From NCBI GenBank assembly GCA_049325415.1, contig JBMOLL010000076.1, positions 1 through 63,176 on the forward strand: DNA of 63,176 bases, given 5' to 3'. Made by a program: the position numbers and the translations under genes. Below, in pieces: positions 10,470 to 18,254 of the stretch. Below the pieces are notes generated by a model that saw only the letters and a list, made by a program, of their open reading frames with translations, had not been told where the DNA came from and did not search any database. Numbering within the stretch: position 1 is the stretch's first letter; each line of letters opens with the position of its first letter. The stretch comes from JBMOLL01 sp049325415 (GTDB taxonomy: Bacteria; Bacteroidota; Bacteroidia; Bacteroidales; GCA-2748055).

Positions 10470-11016
10470 ATTTATGATTTTAAGAACATAAAACTACTAG
10501 AAAGATTTTATTTAGAAAGTTCCGTCCCGTAAAGTTTTGACAAGCCCCATCAAGCCAATCAAAAAAGACCTTGTTCCAGGTTTGCATAATATACCCTGCT
10601 AAACTCTGAAAACTGTGGAAATACTTTCTATGTTCCTGAGGTTCGTTACAGGTTCTTTAGTTATGGATGAGTTCATGAGCAACAAAAATTCGACCGTTCG
10701 GGTATCTTTCAGGCCAAAAGTCTCATTTTCTGAAACCCTGCCTTGTTAAAAACATCATAAAAACTTCCCCCGGGGGTGTTTTCAGGAAGAATGGCTTTTT
10801 CTGCCTGTTTTGGACCAAATGTCAAAAATGTGTGCCGAACGCATCTCTGGGTTACGCCAAAAACCACCCCCTCCCCCTGAAACCCTTGTCAGGCTTGAAA
10901 ACATTTGACTAACCATTTTAAAGAGTTGATAAATTATTAGTTAGGAATCGAAAATATGTTGCAATTTTGTTGTTAGTATTTGGAAAGGAAAAAAATTATA
11001 CTTAATACGTGTTAAA
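10470..11016. other. Divergent intergenic region, 547 bp
   Basis: It separates the minus-strand wecB from the plus-strand cargo gene, so it should hold two promoters. It contains a perfect CCCCCGGGGG palindrome (10767-10776) and a C-rich patch near 10865-10885. No ORF or RNA gene could be supported. Confidence 0.45.
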
Positions 11017-11286
11017 ATGAAACAGTTAAAAATTGTAGCGCTGGTTGGTGTACTCGCCCTCCTATCATCCGATGCTCTTGGTGCTGGCTGGTTCCAGGAA
11101 TGGAGAAGCAGCAGGCAGCAGAGACAGGTTCAGCGCTATCAGCACAAACATCATCATGGTCAGCGTCCGCCTTCAGGAACACCTGTTGGTGCACCGATCG
11201 ACGGTGGCTTACTGGCTATCCTTGGAGCAGCCGGTGTAGCTTACTATGGTGTTAAGAAAAACAAAAAGAACTCTACTGAAGAATAA
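11017..11286 (+). CDS. Small exosortase cargo-like protein (PIDGG C-terminal signal), copy 1
   Basis: An 89-residue protein with three parts. Residues 1-22 form a signal peptide. Residues 23-59 are a short mature segment rich in Arg, Gln and His (six Arg/Lys, four His, one acidic residue). The C-terminal tripartite sorting signal is PIDGG (60-64), a hydrophobic helix (65-79) and KKNKK (80-84). This architecture is that of exosortase substrates. I recall a Bacteroidota family named PID-CTERM that fits, but this was not checked. The mature part is 61/67 identical to the protein at 16015. A strong terminator follows, so it is monocistronic, and the gene converges on an exosortase gene. The role of the released peptide is unknown. 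Confidence 0.85.
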   Translation: MKQLKIVALVGVLALLSSDALGAGWFQEWRSSRQQRQVQRYQHKHHHGQRPPSGTPVGAPIDGGLLAILGAAGVAYYGVKKNKKNSTEE

Positions 11287-11316
11287 TCCCTAAGGTTTAT
11301 TCTGTACGATAACGAT

Positions 11317-11357
11317 AAACCCTGTAGCTATTTCGGTAGCTATGGGGTTTTTTGTTT
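11317..11357 (+). terminator. Rho-independent terminator after cargo copy 1
   Basis: A 14-bp stem (11317-11330 with 11337-11350, two G-T wobble pairs) and a 6-nt loop TTTCGG are followed by a T-rich run. It ends the cargo transcript before the convergent exosortase gene. Confidence 0.9.
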
Positions 11358-11494
11358 TGATCCCATCGCTGTCCGCATTTACTCCTTCTGAAAAGCACTT
11401 CCATTTCTACCCTGAAATATCCCCCTCAAGCAAAAGATTCTGTCTTCCTTTATAATGAATATGCTTAAATGAACGAGGATTCAGATTGGATAGG

Positions 11495-12583
11495 TCATAG
11501 CCCCGCTTTCTTCTTCCCTGCCACAAAACGTTCATACCAGAGTACCCACATCAGAAAAATAAGGGAATAGACCACGATATTATATATGCCATGGTGATTT
11601 GAAATCGCTTTTGTATCGCTGTGGTGCTGGACATATGAGAACAAGACTGCCAGCCGCACAATATTGACCACGTGCAGGAACAGGATTCCTGAAAGGATAT
11701 ACCAGAGGGCTGTCCGGTTCCTATCCCGCGTTAACCAGACAAAAGACGCAAAAATAAACATGGTAATGAACCCGAGGCACCACTTGGCCATGAATAAAGA
11801 GCCTCCAAATGTACCATGCAGATAGGGTCCCGAAATCTGCGCCTCATAGCCCATCAGGCCAACGAGCCCCCTGGTGGCCGACAGAAGAAAATGAATATAA
11901 CTGTAATAATTAAAATAGGGCACAAAAATACTCTTCAGCAGGATGAAGATCAGCACCAGCCATAGAATCTCGTTCTTTTTCCGTTCGGTGAGCCTGACTT
12001 TCACCCCAAAATCTGAAAGAACATCCTTTACCTCCTGCCAGCCGGTATTCAGCCAGAGAACAAAAAGTCCGTACATGGCAAGGGCCCCCAGGGAATGTGG
12101 CCTTAACTCCGTGAGCGAATCGGGGTCGACAAGATAGGGACCGATCCCGGCTATGAGAACAAGCCCGCTGAAGACAGCGAAAAAATGCGTCAGAACCAGC
12201 AACAGGGTGAAGTAAAGTTTCCGTTTTATTTTTCGGCCGAATACCCAGACACTGAACAGGATAAAAATTGTCCATTTTAGGTAAAGAAGATAGGATGGCC
12301 AGTTATCAATGATCAACCGGTTCTCCTCGTAATAGGGCAGATAGTTTTCAAAGACTATTTTATGCTGCGTTATATGCACTCCGTCGGTAATCAGCCCGAC
12401 AACGGCATTGGCAAGATATTCGGCTGCGACAAAATACGGCTTCAGGATTTCATATGCCACATCCAGGAGCGTTTCCTTGGTCAGACCGGACAACAGGATG
12501 AATACGGCAGATCCGACAGCTGCTACAAGCAATCCAATAAGGATCCTCAAACTTCTTCGCGATAATTTACTGATTATTTGCAT
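11495..12583 (-). CDS. Exosortase 1 (membrane Cys transpeptidase-like)
   Basis: A 362-residue multi-pass inner-membrane protein of the exosortase/archaeosortase fold. The catalytic triad expected for the family is visible in the C-terminal half: Cys269 in AKWCLGF, Arg310 in NIVRLAV and His331 in NHHGIY. It should cleave proteins carrying a short motif, a membrane helix and a basic tail, and pass the product to an acceptor, by analogy with EpsH-type exosortases. The gene converges with cargo copy 1 and diverges from the Lnt-like gene. It aligns along its whole length with exosortase 2 at 16274 but is clearly diverged from it. The start is ATG at 12581-12583. Which cargo it prefers is not known. 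Confidence 0.85.
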   Translation of the reverse strand: MQIISKLSRRSLRILIGLLVAAVGSAVFILLSGLTKETLLDVAYEILKPYFVAAEYLANAVVGLITDGVHITQHKIVFENYLPYYEENRLIIDNWPSYLLYLKWTIFILFSVWVFGRKIKRKLYFTLLLVLTHFFAVFSGLVLIAGIGPYLVDPDSLTELRPHSLGALAMYGLFVLWLNTGWQEVKDVLSDFGVKVRLTERKKNEILWLVLIFILLKSIFVPYFNYYSYIHFLLSATRGLVGLMGYEAQISGPYLHGTFGGSLFMAKWCLGFITMFIFASFVWLTRDRNRTALWYILSGILFLHVVNIVRLAVLFSYVQHHSDTKAISNHHGIYNIVVYSLIFLMWVLWYERFVAGKKKAGL

Positions 12584-12940
12584 GTTGAAATAATAATCCT
12601 GTATTAGGCCTACTTAACTTCCCATATGTGTTCCTTGCCGGACTCACACAGTAACAAAAATAGAACAGTTTTTGTTAGAATACCGCCAGTTTATCCGCCT
12701 TTAAAAATTTCCTTTGCTATCCTGAAATTCACGCACAAAAGTTATAACAACTGAGAGTTCCACTTTTCGCTTTTCCAAAAAGATACAGAACCAATGACTG
12801 TAAATAGTAATGAATATTGGCTGAAAGAAACTTTCTCCCTGTTCGGAATCTGAATACAAATGCTGATCTTTGATACAGATCTGACACGTTTGACGGTCGG
12901 ATGACTGCTTCCATATGCACCATGTTGAAAAAAAGTGCTC
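12584..12940. other. Divergent promoter region between exosortase 1 and the Lnt-like gene
   Basis: About 357 bp of AT-rich DNA with no credible ORF. It should hold the promoters of both flanking genes. I could not identify a confident -33/-7 pair or an operator. Confidence 0.4.
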
Positions 12941-14602
12941 ATGAATAAAAACATTTTAATCCTTCTTTCCCGGAGAATCTACCTGTTCTCTGCACCGGTG
13001 GTAAGCCTGTTATTGATTCTTGCCTGGCATTCGGAAGCAACAACGCTCCTGGTCCTGCTAGCCTTTGTTCCCTGGTTTTTTATGCTGGATAGGGATCCCG
13101 GAACGAAGACCGACCTGTCCGGACTGTATATAATCTATTTTCTGTCTGTTTTTTTCTGGATCTATGTCACCCTCTGGTGGATCAAACCGATCAACTCCTT
13201 CTCCCATCTGTTCACGACCCTTTTAAGCTCGCTGATCCTGTTCCTTCCCTTTGCTGCGGCGCTTCTTACCCGCTTTAAGCTGAAAAAAGATCCCGCACGC
13301 CCGGTCATGGTTTTTGTTTCCTTATGGCTGATCCTGGAAATCCTCCACGATTTCAACATCCTGGGTTTCCCCTATCTTAATCTGGGTCATGTGCTTGCCA
13401 CCCATCCCGGGTGGATACAGTGGTATGCCATTGGTGGTTCAACAGGGGGAACACTCTGGATCTTCCTTGTCAATCTGCTGATTTATAAAATCATCTCCCT
13501 GGTATTGCATCAAAGATACACGCTCCGGACTTTGCAACCGGTGTTCCTTCTGCTGTTATTCGTTGCCCTTCCTCCTTTACTTATCAGAATTATCAATCCT
13601 CATCGACGTGATTTACCCGTAGATCCGAAGGCGGAATTTTATGCCGTGCACACCAGCGTGGATGTTTTTACACAAAAATACAAGATGGATCCGGATGACC
13701 TGCTTGATCTTTATATACAGCAGACGAAAGAGGCGCTGGACAGCAATCCGGGTAAAAAAATAATTTTCTGGCCTGAAAATGCCATTACCGGCAGGCTGGA
13801 TCTGGCGGATCCCGACAGGAGTCAGGCCCTGGTGAAACTGCGCAGTGAACTATGCACGGATCCGGGGATAAGCCTGATCGCCGGAGCTATTGCCGACGAA
13901 CAAACAGACAAACCGGTAAAGGGAAGCTATAATCCCAATGTATTATATGACTCTGTTTCGGACCGTTATTATAAACATTACAATGTTGCCATCCAGGTTT
14001 CAATCGATCGCCCGGCTATATACAAGACAAAAGGCAGGCTGGTACCTTTCGGGGAAAAGGTGCCGGAGTCAAAACTCTTCATTCCCCTGGTAAAGCTCTT
14101 TCCAAACCTGGCAAACCTGAATTTCTCTTCGAAAGACAATCATGATGCAATATTCACAGATACCGACAGCCTGATCCGGACCAACCCGGTCATCTGCTAC
14201 GGAATAGCTTTCAGTTCCTATACGGCCGAACAGGTAAGGAGAAGCAGGTCAAATTACCTCTCCGTGATCCTGAATGAAGGGTGGATGAAACGAAACAAAG
14301 CCTATATGCACTTCAACTGGTTCACGATCTGCCGGGCCATAGAGAATAATCGTTTTACCGTCAAGTCGTCCAATGAAGGGATTTCCGGCTTTATGGATAA
14401 CAGGGGGAAGATCGTAAAAGAAAAAACCGGAAGCGGTGCAGCTGTTATCAACTCCTCTATTCTGTTAATCGACAGGGAGACCTTCTTCACCCGGTATCAC
14501 AGGATTATTTATGGTACTTTGCTGATGGTGTGCCTGTTCCTGCTGATCTACGGTTTTGCCACAGGTTCAAAATCAGTTCAAACTGATGGATCAGCATCCT
14601 GA
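12941..14602 (+). CDS. Apolipoprotein N-acyltransferase-like (Lnt family) membrane protein
   Basis: About 553 residues. The N-terminal 200 are hydrophobic membrane segments and the C-terminal half is a nitrilase-fold domain. The catalytic triad of Lnt is present: Glu279 (FWPENA), Lys364 (YKTKGRLVPFGE) and Cys419 (VICYG). The second essential glutamate of the loop is kept (Glu372 in LVPFGE). The glutamate after Cys-Tyr, normally CYE, is replaced by glycine (Gly421), which is unusual. A GTG codon at 12935 could also start the frame, but ATG 12941 two codons later is preferred. Its position between two exosortases and three cargo genes suggests a role in modifying a surface protein in this system rather than housekeeping lipoprotein maturation. 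That role is inferred. Confidence 0.8.
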   Translation: MNKNILILLSRRIYLFSAPVVSLLLILAWHSEATTLLVLLAFVPWFFMLDRDPGTKTDLSGLYIIYFLSVFFWIYVTLWWIKPINSFSHLFTTLLSSLILFLPFAAALLTRFKLKKDPARPVMVFVSLWLILEILHDFNILGFPYLNLGHVLATHPGWIQWYAIGGSTGGTLWIFLVNLLIYKIISLVLHQRYTLRTLQPVFLLLLFVALPPLLIRIINPHRRDLPVDPKAEFYAVHTSVDVFTQKYKMDPDDLLDLYIQQTKEALDSNPGKKIIFWPENAITGRLDLADPDRSQALVKLRSELCTDPGISLIAGAIADEQTDKPVKGSYNPNVLYDSVSDRYYKHYNVAIQVSIDRPAIYKTKGRLVPFGEKVPESKLFIPLVKLFPNLANLNFSSKDNHDAIFTDTDSLIRTNPVICYGIAFSSYTAEQVRRSRSNYLSVILNEGWMKRNKAYMHFNWFTICRAIENNRFTVKSSNEGISGFMDNRGKIVKEKTGSGAAVINSSILLIDRETFFTRYHRIIYGTLLMVCLFLLIYGFATGSKSVQTDGSAS

Positions 14603-14675
14603 AACCACTTGCGACAGATCAGCTCACGGCTTTCATCAGCAGAAAAAAAGAATTTGCAAACCGGCAGAAACAAAA

Positions 14676-14702
14676 AAATCATGATCTCTGAGACCATGAT
14701 TT
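14676..14702. terminator. Bidirectional terminator between Lnt-like gene and third cargo gene
   Basis: A hairpin AAATCATG...CATGATTT with further TCT/AGA pairing inside lies between A-rich and T-rich flanks. It sits between two convergent genes and can serve both strands. Confidence 0.75.
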
Positions 14703-14751
14703 CTTTCCGTAAACCCGCGTAACCTGGTAAAAACACCAGATTTCCACGCTT

Positions 14752-14961
14752 TTACTCTTTGTTTTTCTTCCTTCTTGAAACCAGATAGGTAACTCCGGCT
14801 GCACCAAGGATGGCCAGCAGGCCACCATCAAGGGGAGCACCCGTAGCACCACCGCCACTTCCGCTTCCGGGACCACCGGGATTGCACCATGATCCTGCGA
14901 AGACATCGGATGTAGCTACTGCAAAAAGGAAGAAAAGAACGGCATACATGTACTTTTTCAT
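14752..14961 (-). CDS. Small Gly-rich exosortase cargo-like protein (PLDGG signal)
   Basis: A 69-residue protein with a signal peptide (1-22), a very short Gly/Ser/Pro-rich mature part with one cysteine (Cys26), then PLDGG (43-47), a hydrophobic helix (48-61) and RRKKNKE at the end. The C-terminal signal matches that of the two 89-residue cargos (GGLLAILGAAGV is identical), but the mature part does not: it is flexible and nearly uncharged, not basic. After loss of signal peptide and tail only about 20 residues would remain. It converges with the Lnt-like gene across a shared terminator. Function unknown. The Cys does not sit in a normal lipobox. Confidence 0.8.
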   Translation of the reverse strand: MKKYMYAVLFFLFAVATSDVFAGSWCNPGGPGSGSGGGATGAPLDGGLLAILGAAGVTYLVSRRKKNKE

Positions 14962-15884
14962 ATTCCTTTAAAATAGAGTAATGGTAATTTTCGATAATAA
15001 AATTATATCGGATTTCACAAATCCCTGCCAGTTGTTATCAAAGAATACCACTGCTTTGTCAAATAAAAAAACAAGGCATTCCCTTCGTTGAAAAAAAATA
15101 AGGATTAATCAAGATATAAGTTGTGTTTAAAGAGGAAAAAATGGCTTTAATAATATCTCAGAATTCAGGAATACAGGAATACAGGCAGTCCGAAGGACCA
15201 GGGCTGCTTTAAGGAGGCAGCAATCTTCGTGATATACCGTTGTTTGAGTTCACCAAGACCCGACAGCTCCTCCCGGCTGCGGAATTAGTCCCGTGAACAG
15301 CTGTAAATCTTAATAATACAAATATTGCCGTCCGATATACCTACTGGACTCAGGCTTCATTTATTTTCTGTTTCATAGGACTCTTTTCTCTCTTCCGGGT
15401 CCGGAGCAGAAGGGTGAAGTTTTTGCCATCAAGGGGTTAAGGCAACTGCTGAAAAGGGAATTTTGTATACTGCCGGCTACGGAAAGGCTCATTTCAGGGA
15501 AATCAAAGGAGCCATATCGGTCGACCCGCTCCTTCACTTGCCAAAACTTTACCACTACTTTTCTTTTTTCAGCCACCGGCATTGTCCTCACGGAACATTC
15601 CTTTTTCGTATAATTAACTCAAAAAATAGTTCACCTTATTTATTTGAGTGTGTCTTGAACGTCCGATCCGTTCCCGGTGGTTTTTCTGAAACGTAATAGC
15701 TGACGCTGTTTTTCCTCTTTTTGCCGGCTAAACTGTTCTTTTCTTGTTGATTAACCCCTGTGCACTGTCCAAAACAGACCTCTCCATCGCCTGCAGCTCA
15801 ATATTGACAAGGGTTTCTTGACGGAAAAGCATAAAATCCGGCCCAGCTGATAATCTCCATTGACCAGACAGGCTTTCAGAAGTA

Positions 15885-15900
15885 CCCCTTTGAAAAGGGG
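15885..15900. promoter_or_regulatory. Short perfect hairpin upstream of cargo copy 2
   Basis: CCCCTT, a TGAA loop, then AAGGGG: a 6-bp perfect stem about 115 bp before the cargo start. No T-run follows, so it is not an ordinary terminator. It could be a weak operator or an RNA element. Confidence 0.3.
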
Positions 15901-15946
15901 GCGCGGATTGTTTGACATATTTAGAAGAATTCTTGATTAGTAATTC

Positions 15947-15976
15947 TTTCGTCTTGGGCTTGTTGCGTAATTTTGG
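15947..15976 (+). promoter_or_regulatory. Putative promoter of cargo copy 2 / exosortase 2
   Basis: TAATTTTG at 15969-15976 matches the Bacteroidota -7 box TAnnTTTG exactly. A TTTC/TTG-like patch lies 18-20 bp upstream as a weak -33 box. The ATG follows 38 bp later. Confidence 0.35.
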
Positions 15977-16014
15977 TAAGAGTTTAAGTACTGATTACAC
16001 AAAAACAAACAGAT

Positions 16015-16284
16015 ATGAAAAAATTCAAAATTCTCGCATTATTTGCTGTCCTGATCTTTATGTCGGTTGATACTTTCGGCGCAGGCTGGTTCCAGGACTG
16101 GAGGAGCAGCAGGCAGCAGAGACAGGTACAGCGTTATCAGCACAGGCACCACCAGGGACAGTGTCCTCCTGCAGGTACGCCGGTCGGTGCACCGATCGAT
16201 GGCGGATTACTTGCCATTCTGGGTGCTGCCGGTGTGGCTTATTATGGGGTAAAGAAAAACAAGAAGAACTCTGTTGAAGAATAA
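16015..16284 (+). CDS. Small exosortase cargo-like protein (PIDGG C-terminal signal), copy 2
   Basis: An 89-residue protein with the same plan as the one at 11017: signal peptide 1-22, basic Arg/Gln/His-rich segment 23-59, PIDGG (60-64), hydrophobic helix and KKNKK tail. From residue 23 onward only 6 of 67 positions differ between the two copies, mostly conservatively (Cys50 replaces Arg). The signal peptides differ at about half their positions. Selection therefore appears to hold the mature peptide and sorting signal. The last codons overlap the start of exosortase 2 by 11 bp, so the two are very probably co-translated as a cargo-enzyme pair. Confidence 0.88.
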   Translation: MKKFKILALFAVLIFMSVDTFGAGWFQDWRSSRQQRQVQRYQHRHHQGQCPPAGTPVGAPIDGGLLAILGAAGVAYYGVKKNKKNSVEE

Positions 16285-17353
16285 GCTTTTAAAAAATTTC
16301 TTCAGTACGCAGAAAAGTATCAGGATCCCTTTAGCCATCCTTGTGCTGGTTATCGGGATTTATGCTGTTCTGCATTTCTTTTTTCTGTCGGATGATCCGG
16401 TAGCAAGGTTTTTTTCGGGGCTTTTTGATGGTTATCAGTTGTTGATCGAAAGGCTGGCCAACCTTTACCTGAAACTGGACGGAAACGGGATTTATATTTC
16501 CGGCCACCAGGTGTATCTAAACGACAAGGTTTTTGAACCCATTGAAAACGGTATGCTGTTGAAGCGGTGGACCGTTGTTCTTTTACTGATCTTCTGGGCC
16601 ACGCCGGCCAGGACCTTGCACAAGGCTGTGTTCAGCCTGATCCTGGCATGCGCCCTGCTGATCCTTCTTCCCCTGGGGTTTGCCGTTAATGCCTATTACA
16701 ATACCTTCGAAAGTGAATTGCTGGCCCCGTTCAGGATCGGCATGACCTTCCCCTTGCTGGCCATAGTAAGTCTGCTGCTGGTCTGGATCAGGAGAAACTG
16801 GAAAAAGTTCCGTAAACTCCTGGGAAGATTGCCGGCAGTACGTGATCTGATAGAAGCAAAACCTGTTCAGATCGTGGTGATCCTCTACTTTTTCCTTATC
16901 CTGAAAACCTATATTACCGGTTTATATGCATTTGAGGGCTGGGTAAGCCTAATTTTCAGGCTCTCCGTATCAGCTCTGCAGGCACTCGGATACCAGGCCG
17001 AAACCGTTCCTTTTTACCTGTATGGCGATAATGTGCTGATCTTCATGAATAAATCCTGTCTCGGATTTGGCATGATGGCCATCTTCGCCTCCATCGTTTT
17101 CCTGACAGGCAAAAACAACTGGGTAAAATGGACCTATATTCTCACCGGGATCCTTTTGCTGAATATGGTCAATGTCCTTCGATTTATACTGCTGTATATC
17201 TACCTCTTTAAACACGGTAAATACCTGTTTTCGATTGACATTCATGACATTTATACTGCTGCAATATATATTATTGTATTCCTGATGTGGATCCTCTGGT
17301 TTGAAAGATTTTCAGAAAGAAAGCTCTTCTTCAGTAAAAGCAGGAAGGAGTAA
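16274..17353 (+). CDS. Exosortase 2
   Basis: A 359-residue multi-pass membrane protein of the exosortase family. Catalytic residues are Cys262 (NKSCLGF), Arg303 (NVLRFIL) and His324 (DIHDIY), the same order and spacing as in exosortase 1. It starts at a TTG codon inside the 3' end of the cargo gene, and no in-frame ATG occurs before about residue 94, so TTG with translational coupling is the best start. The tight overlap with cargo copy 2 and the position directly before wza and wzz tie it to EPS export. The likely reaction is cleavage after the PIDGG region and transfer of the peptide to a lipid, glycan or other acceptor, by analogy with the family. Confidence 0.87.
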   Translation: MKNKLLKNFFSTQKSIRIPLAILVLVIGIYAVLHFFFLSDDPVARFFSGLFDGYQLLIERLANLYLKLDGNGIYISGHQVYLNDKVFEPIENGMLLKRWTVVLLLIFWATPARTLHKAVFSLILACALLILLPLGFAVNAYYNTFESELLAPFRIGMTFPLLAIVSLLLVWIRRNWKKFRKLLGRLPAVRDLIEAKPVQIVVILYFFLILKTYITGLYAFEGWVSLIFRLSVSALQALGYQAETVPFYLYGDNVLIFMNKSCLGFGMMAIFASIVFLTGKNNWVKWTYILTGILLLNMVNVLRFILLYIYLFKHGKYLFSIDIHDIYTAAIYIIVFLMWILWFERFSERKLFFSKSRKE

Positions 17354-17396
17354 GGACCGGGGTTTTGTTTTTTTAGGGTTGATAAACGTAAACATA

Positions 17397-17427
17397 TTCG
17401 CTATAAAGCGCATTTATTATATCTTTG
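17397..17427 (+). promoter_or_regulatory. Putative promoter of wza-wzz
   Basis: TATCTTTG at 17420-17427 fits the TAnnTTTG -7 box, with TTCG at 17397-17400 exactly 19 bp upstream as a -33-like box. It lies in the 109-bp gap after exosortase 2 and 35 bp before the wza ATG. Confidence 0.45.
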
Positions 17428-17462
17428 ATCTCAGTTAAAACCTTTTAATCAGGTATTTCTTT

Positions 17463-18242
17463 ATGTCTGGCCGGTTTTTAAAATATATACTCATCCTCCT
17501 TTCCGGAGTCCTGGCATCATCGTGTGCACCGACCAAAGAGGCGGCTATTCTCAAGCATGACAAGGTGGTTGAACAGATCAACATCCCCGATAAGGTCTAC
17601 TATATTGATGAAGAGCAAAACCAGAGGATAGAAGTTGGTGATGAACTGTTTATTTCGGTATCCAGCGGTAATGATGAACCAAACAGTTTCAACCAGACTG
17701 GCAGGATGCCCGTGACAGATATGGAACTGCTGAGTTATGTTGTCGATAGCGAAGGAAGAATTAAAATGCCCTACATCCAGCAGATGAAACTTGCCGGACT
17801 GACCCTCAACGAAGCGGTGGATACCCTGCAGGCTGAGCTGTCACAATATCTTTATATGCCTTCCGTAAATATCCGCTTTATCAATGGCCGCGTTTCAATT
17901 CTGGGAGAAGTTAATTCGCCTGGCGTATATGTCTTCAACCGGAAATCCATAAATATTTACCAGGCCATCGCCTATGCCGGGGATATTACCTCCTATGGCA
18001 ACAGGAAAAACATTATGATCGTGCGGCAGGAAGGAGATACCGTGCTTAAAAAATATATCGATATCACCAACAGTGAGATCATCAATTCCGACTGGTATAG
18101 TATTCAGGCCAATGATATCATCTATGTAGAGTCGCTGGGACGGAAAATCTGGGGTATGGAAACCTTCCCCTATGGCCTTGTTTTCTCCCTCCTTTCAACT
18201 ACAATGATGGTCATTACCTTTTCAATTTCGTTGTACAACTAG
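17463..18242 (+). CDS. Wza-type polysaccharide export lipoprotein
   Basis: A 259-residue outer-membrane lipoprotein (LASSC, lipid Cys21). It carries the polysaccharide export domain (IEVGDELFISV, about residues 55-140) with the conserved GRMPVTDMELLSYVVD and MPYIQQMKLAGLT stretches. A SLBB domain follows (VSILGEVNSPGVY, about 155-220). It ends with a hydrophobic helix near residues 235-255 that may form the outer-membrane part of the channel. It probably forms the exit pore for the EPS with the Wzz-like protein, whose gene starts 12 bp downstream. Confidence 0.92.
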   Translation: MSGRFLKYILILLSGVLASSCAPTKEAAILKHDKVVEQINIPDKVYYIDEEQNQRIEVGDELFISVSSGNDEPNSFNQTGRMPVTDMELLSYVVDSEGRIKMPYIQQMKLAGLTLNEAVDTLQAELSQYLYMPSVNIRFINGRVSILGEVNSPGVYVFNRKSINIYQAIAYAGDITSYGNRKNIMIVRQEGDTVLKKYIDITNSEIINSDWYSIQANDIIYVESLGRKIWGMETFPYGLVFSLLSTTMMVITFSISLYN

Positions 18243-18254
18243 TTCCCGTAAAAC

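Larger units (their letters stand above)
14962..16014. other. Large divergent intergenic region, 1053 bp
   Basis: It lies between two divergently transcribed cargo genes. Short open frames at 15373-15696 overlap on both strands and resemble no protein. It contains a short direct repeat AGGAATAC x2 near 15168-15183 and a CCCCTT-TGAA-AAGGGG hairpin at 15885-15900. Its size suggests regulatory content or a decayed gene, but neither can be shown. Confidence 0.4.

Noticed and set aside
15373..15696. Overlapping frames on both strands in the large gap between cargo genes
   Set aside because: Both are short, overlap each other, lack signal or family motifs and have no supporting start context.
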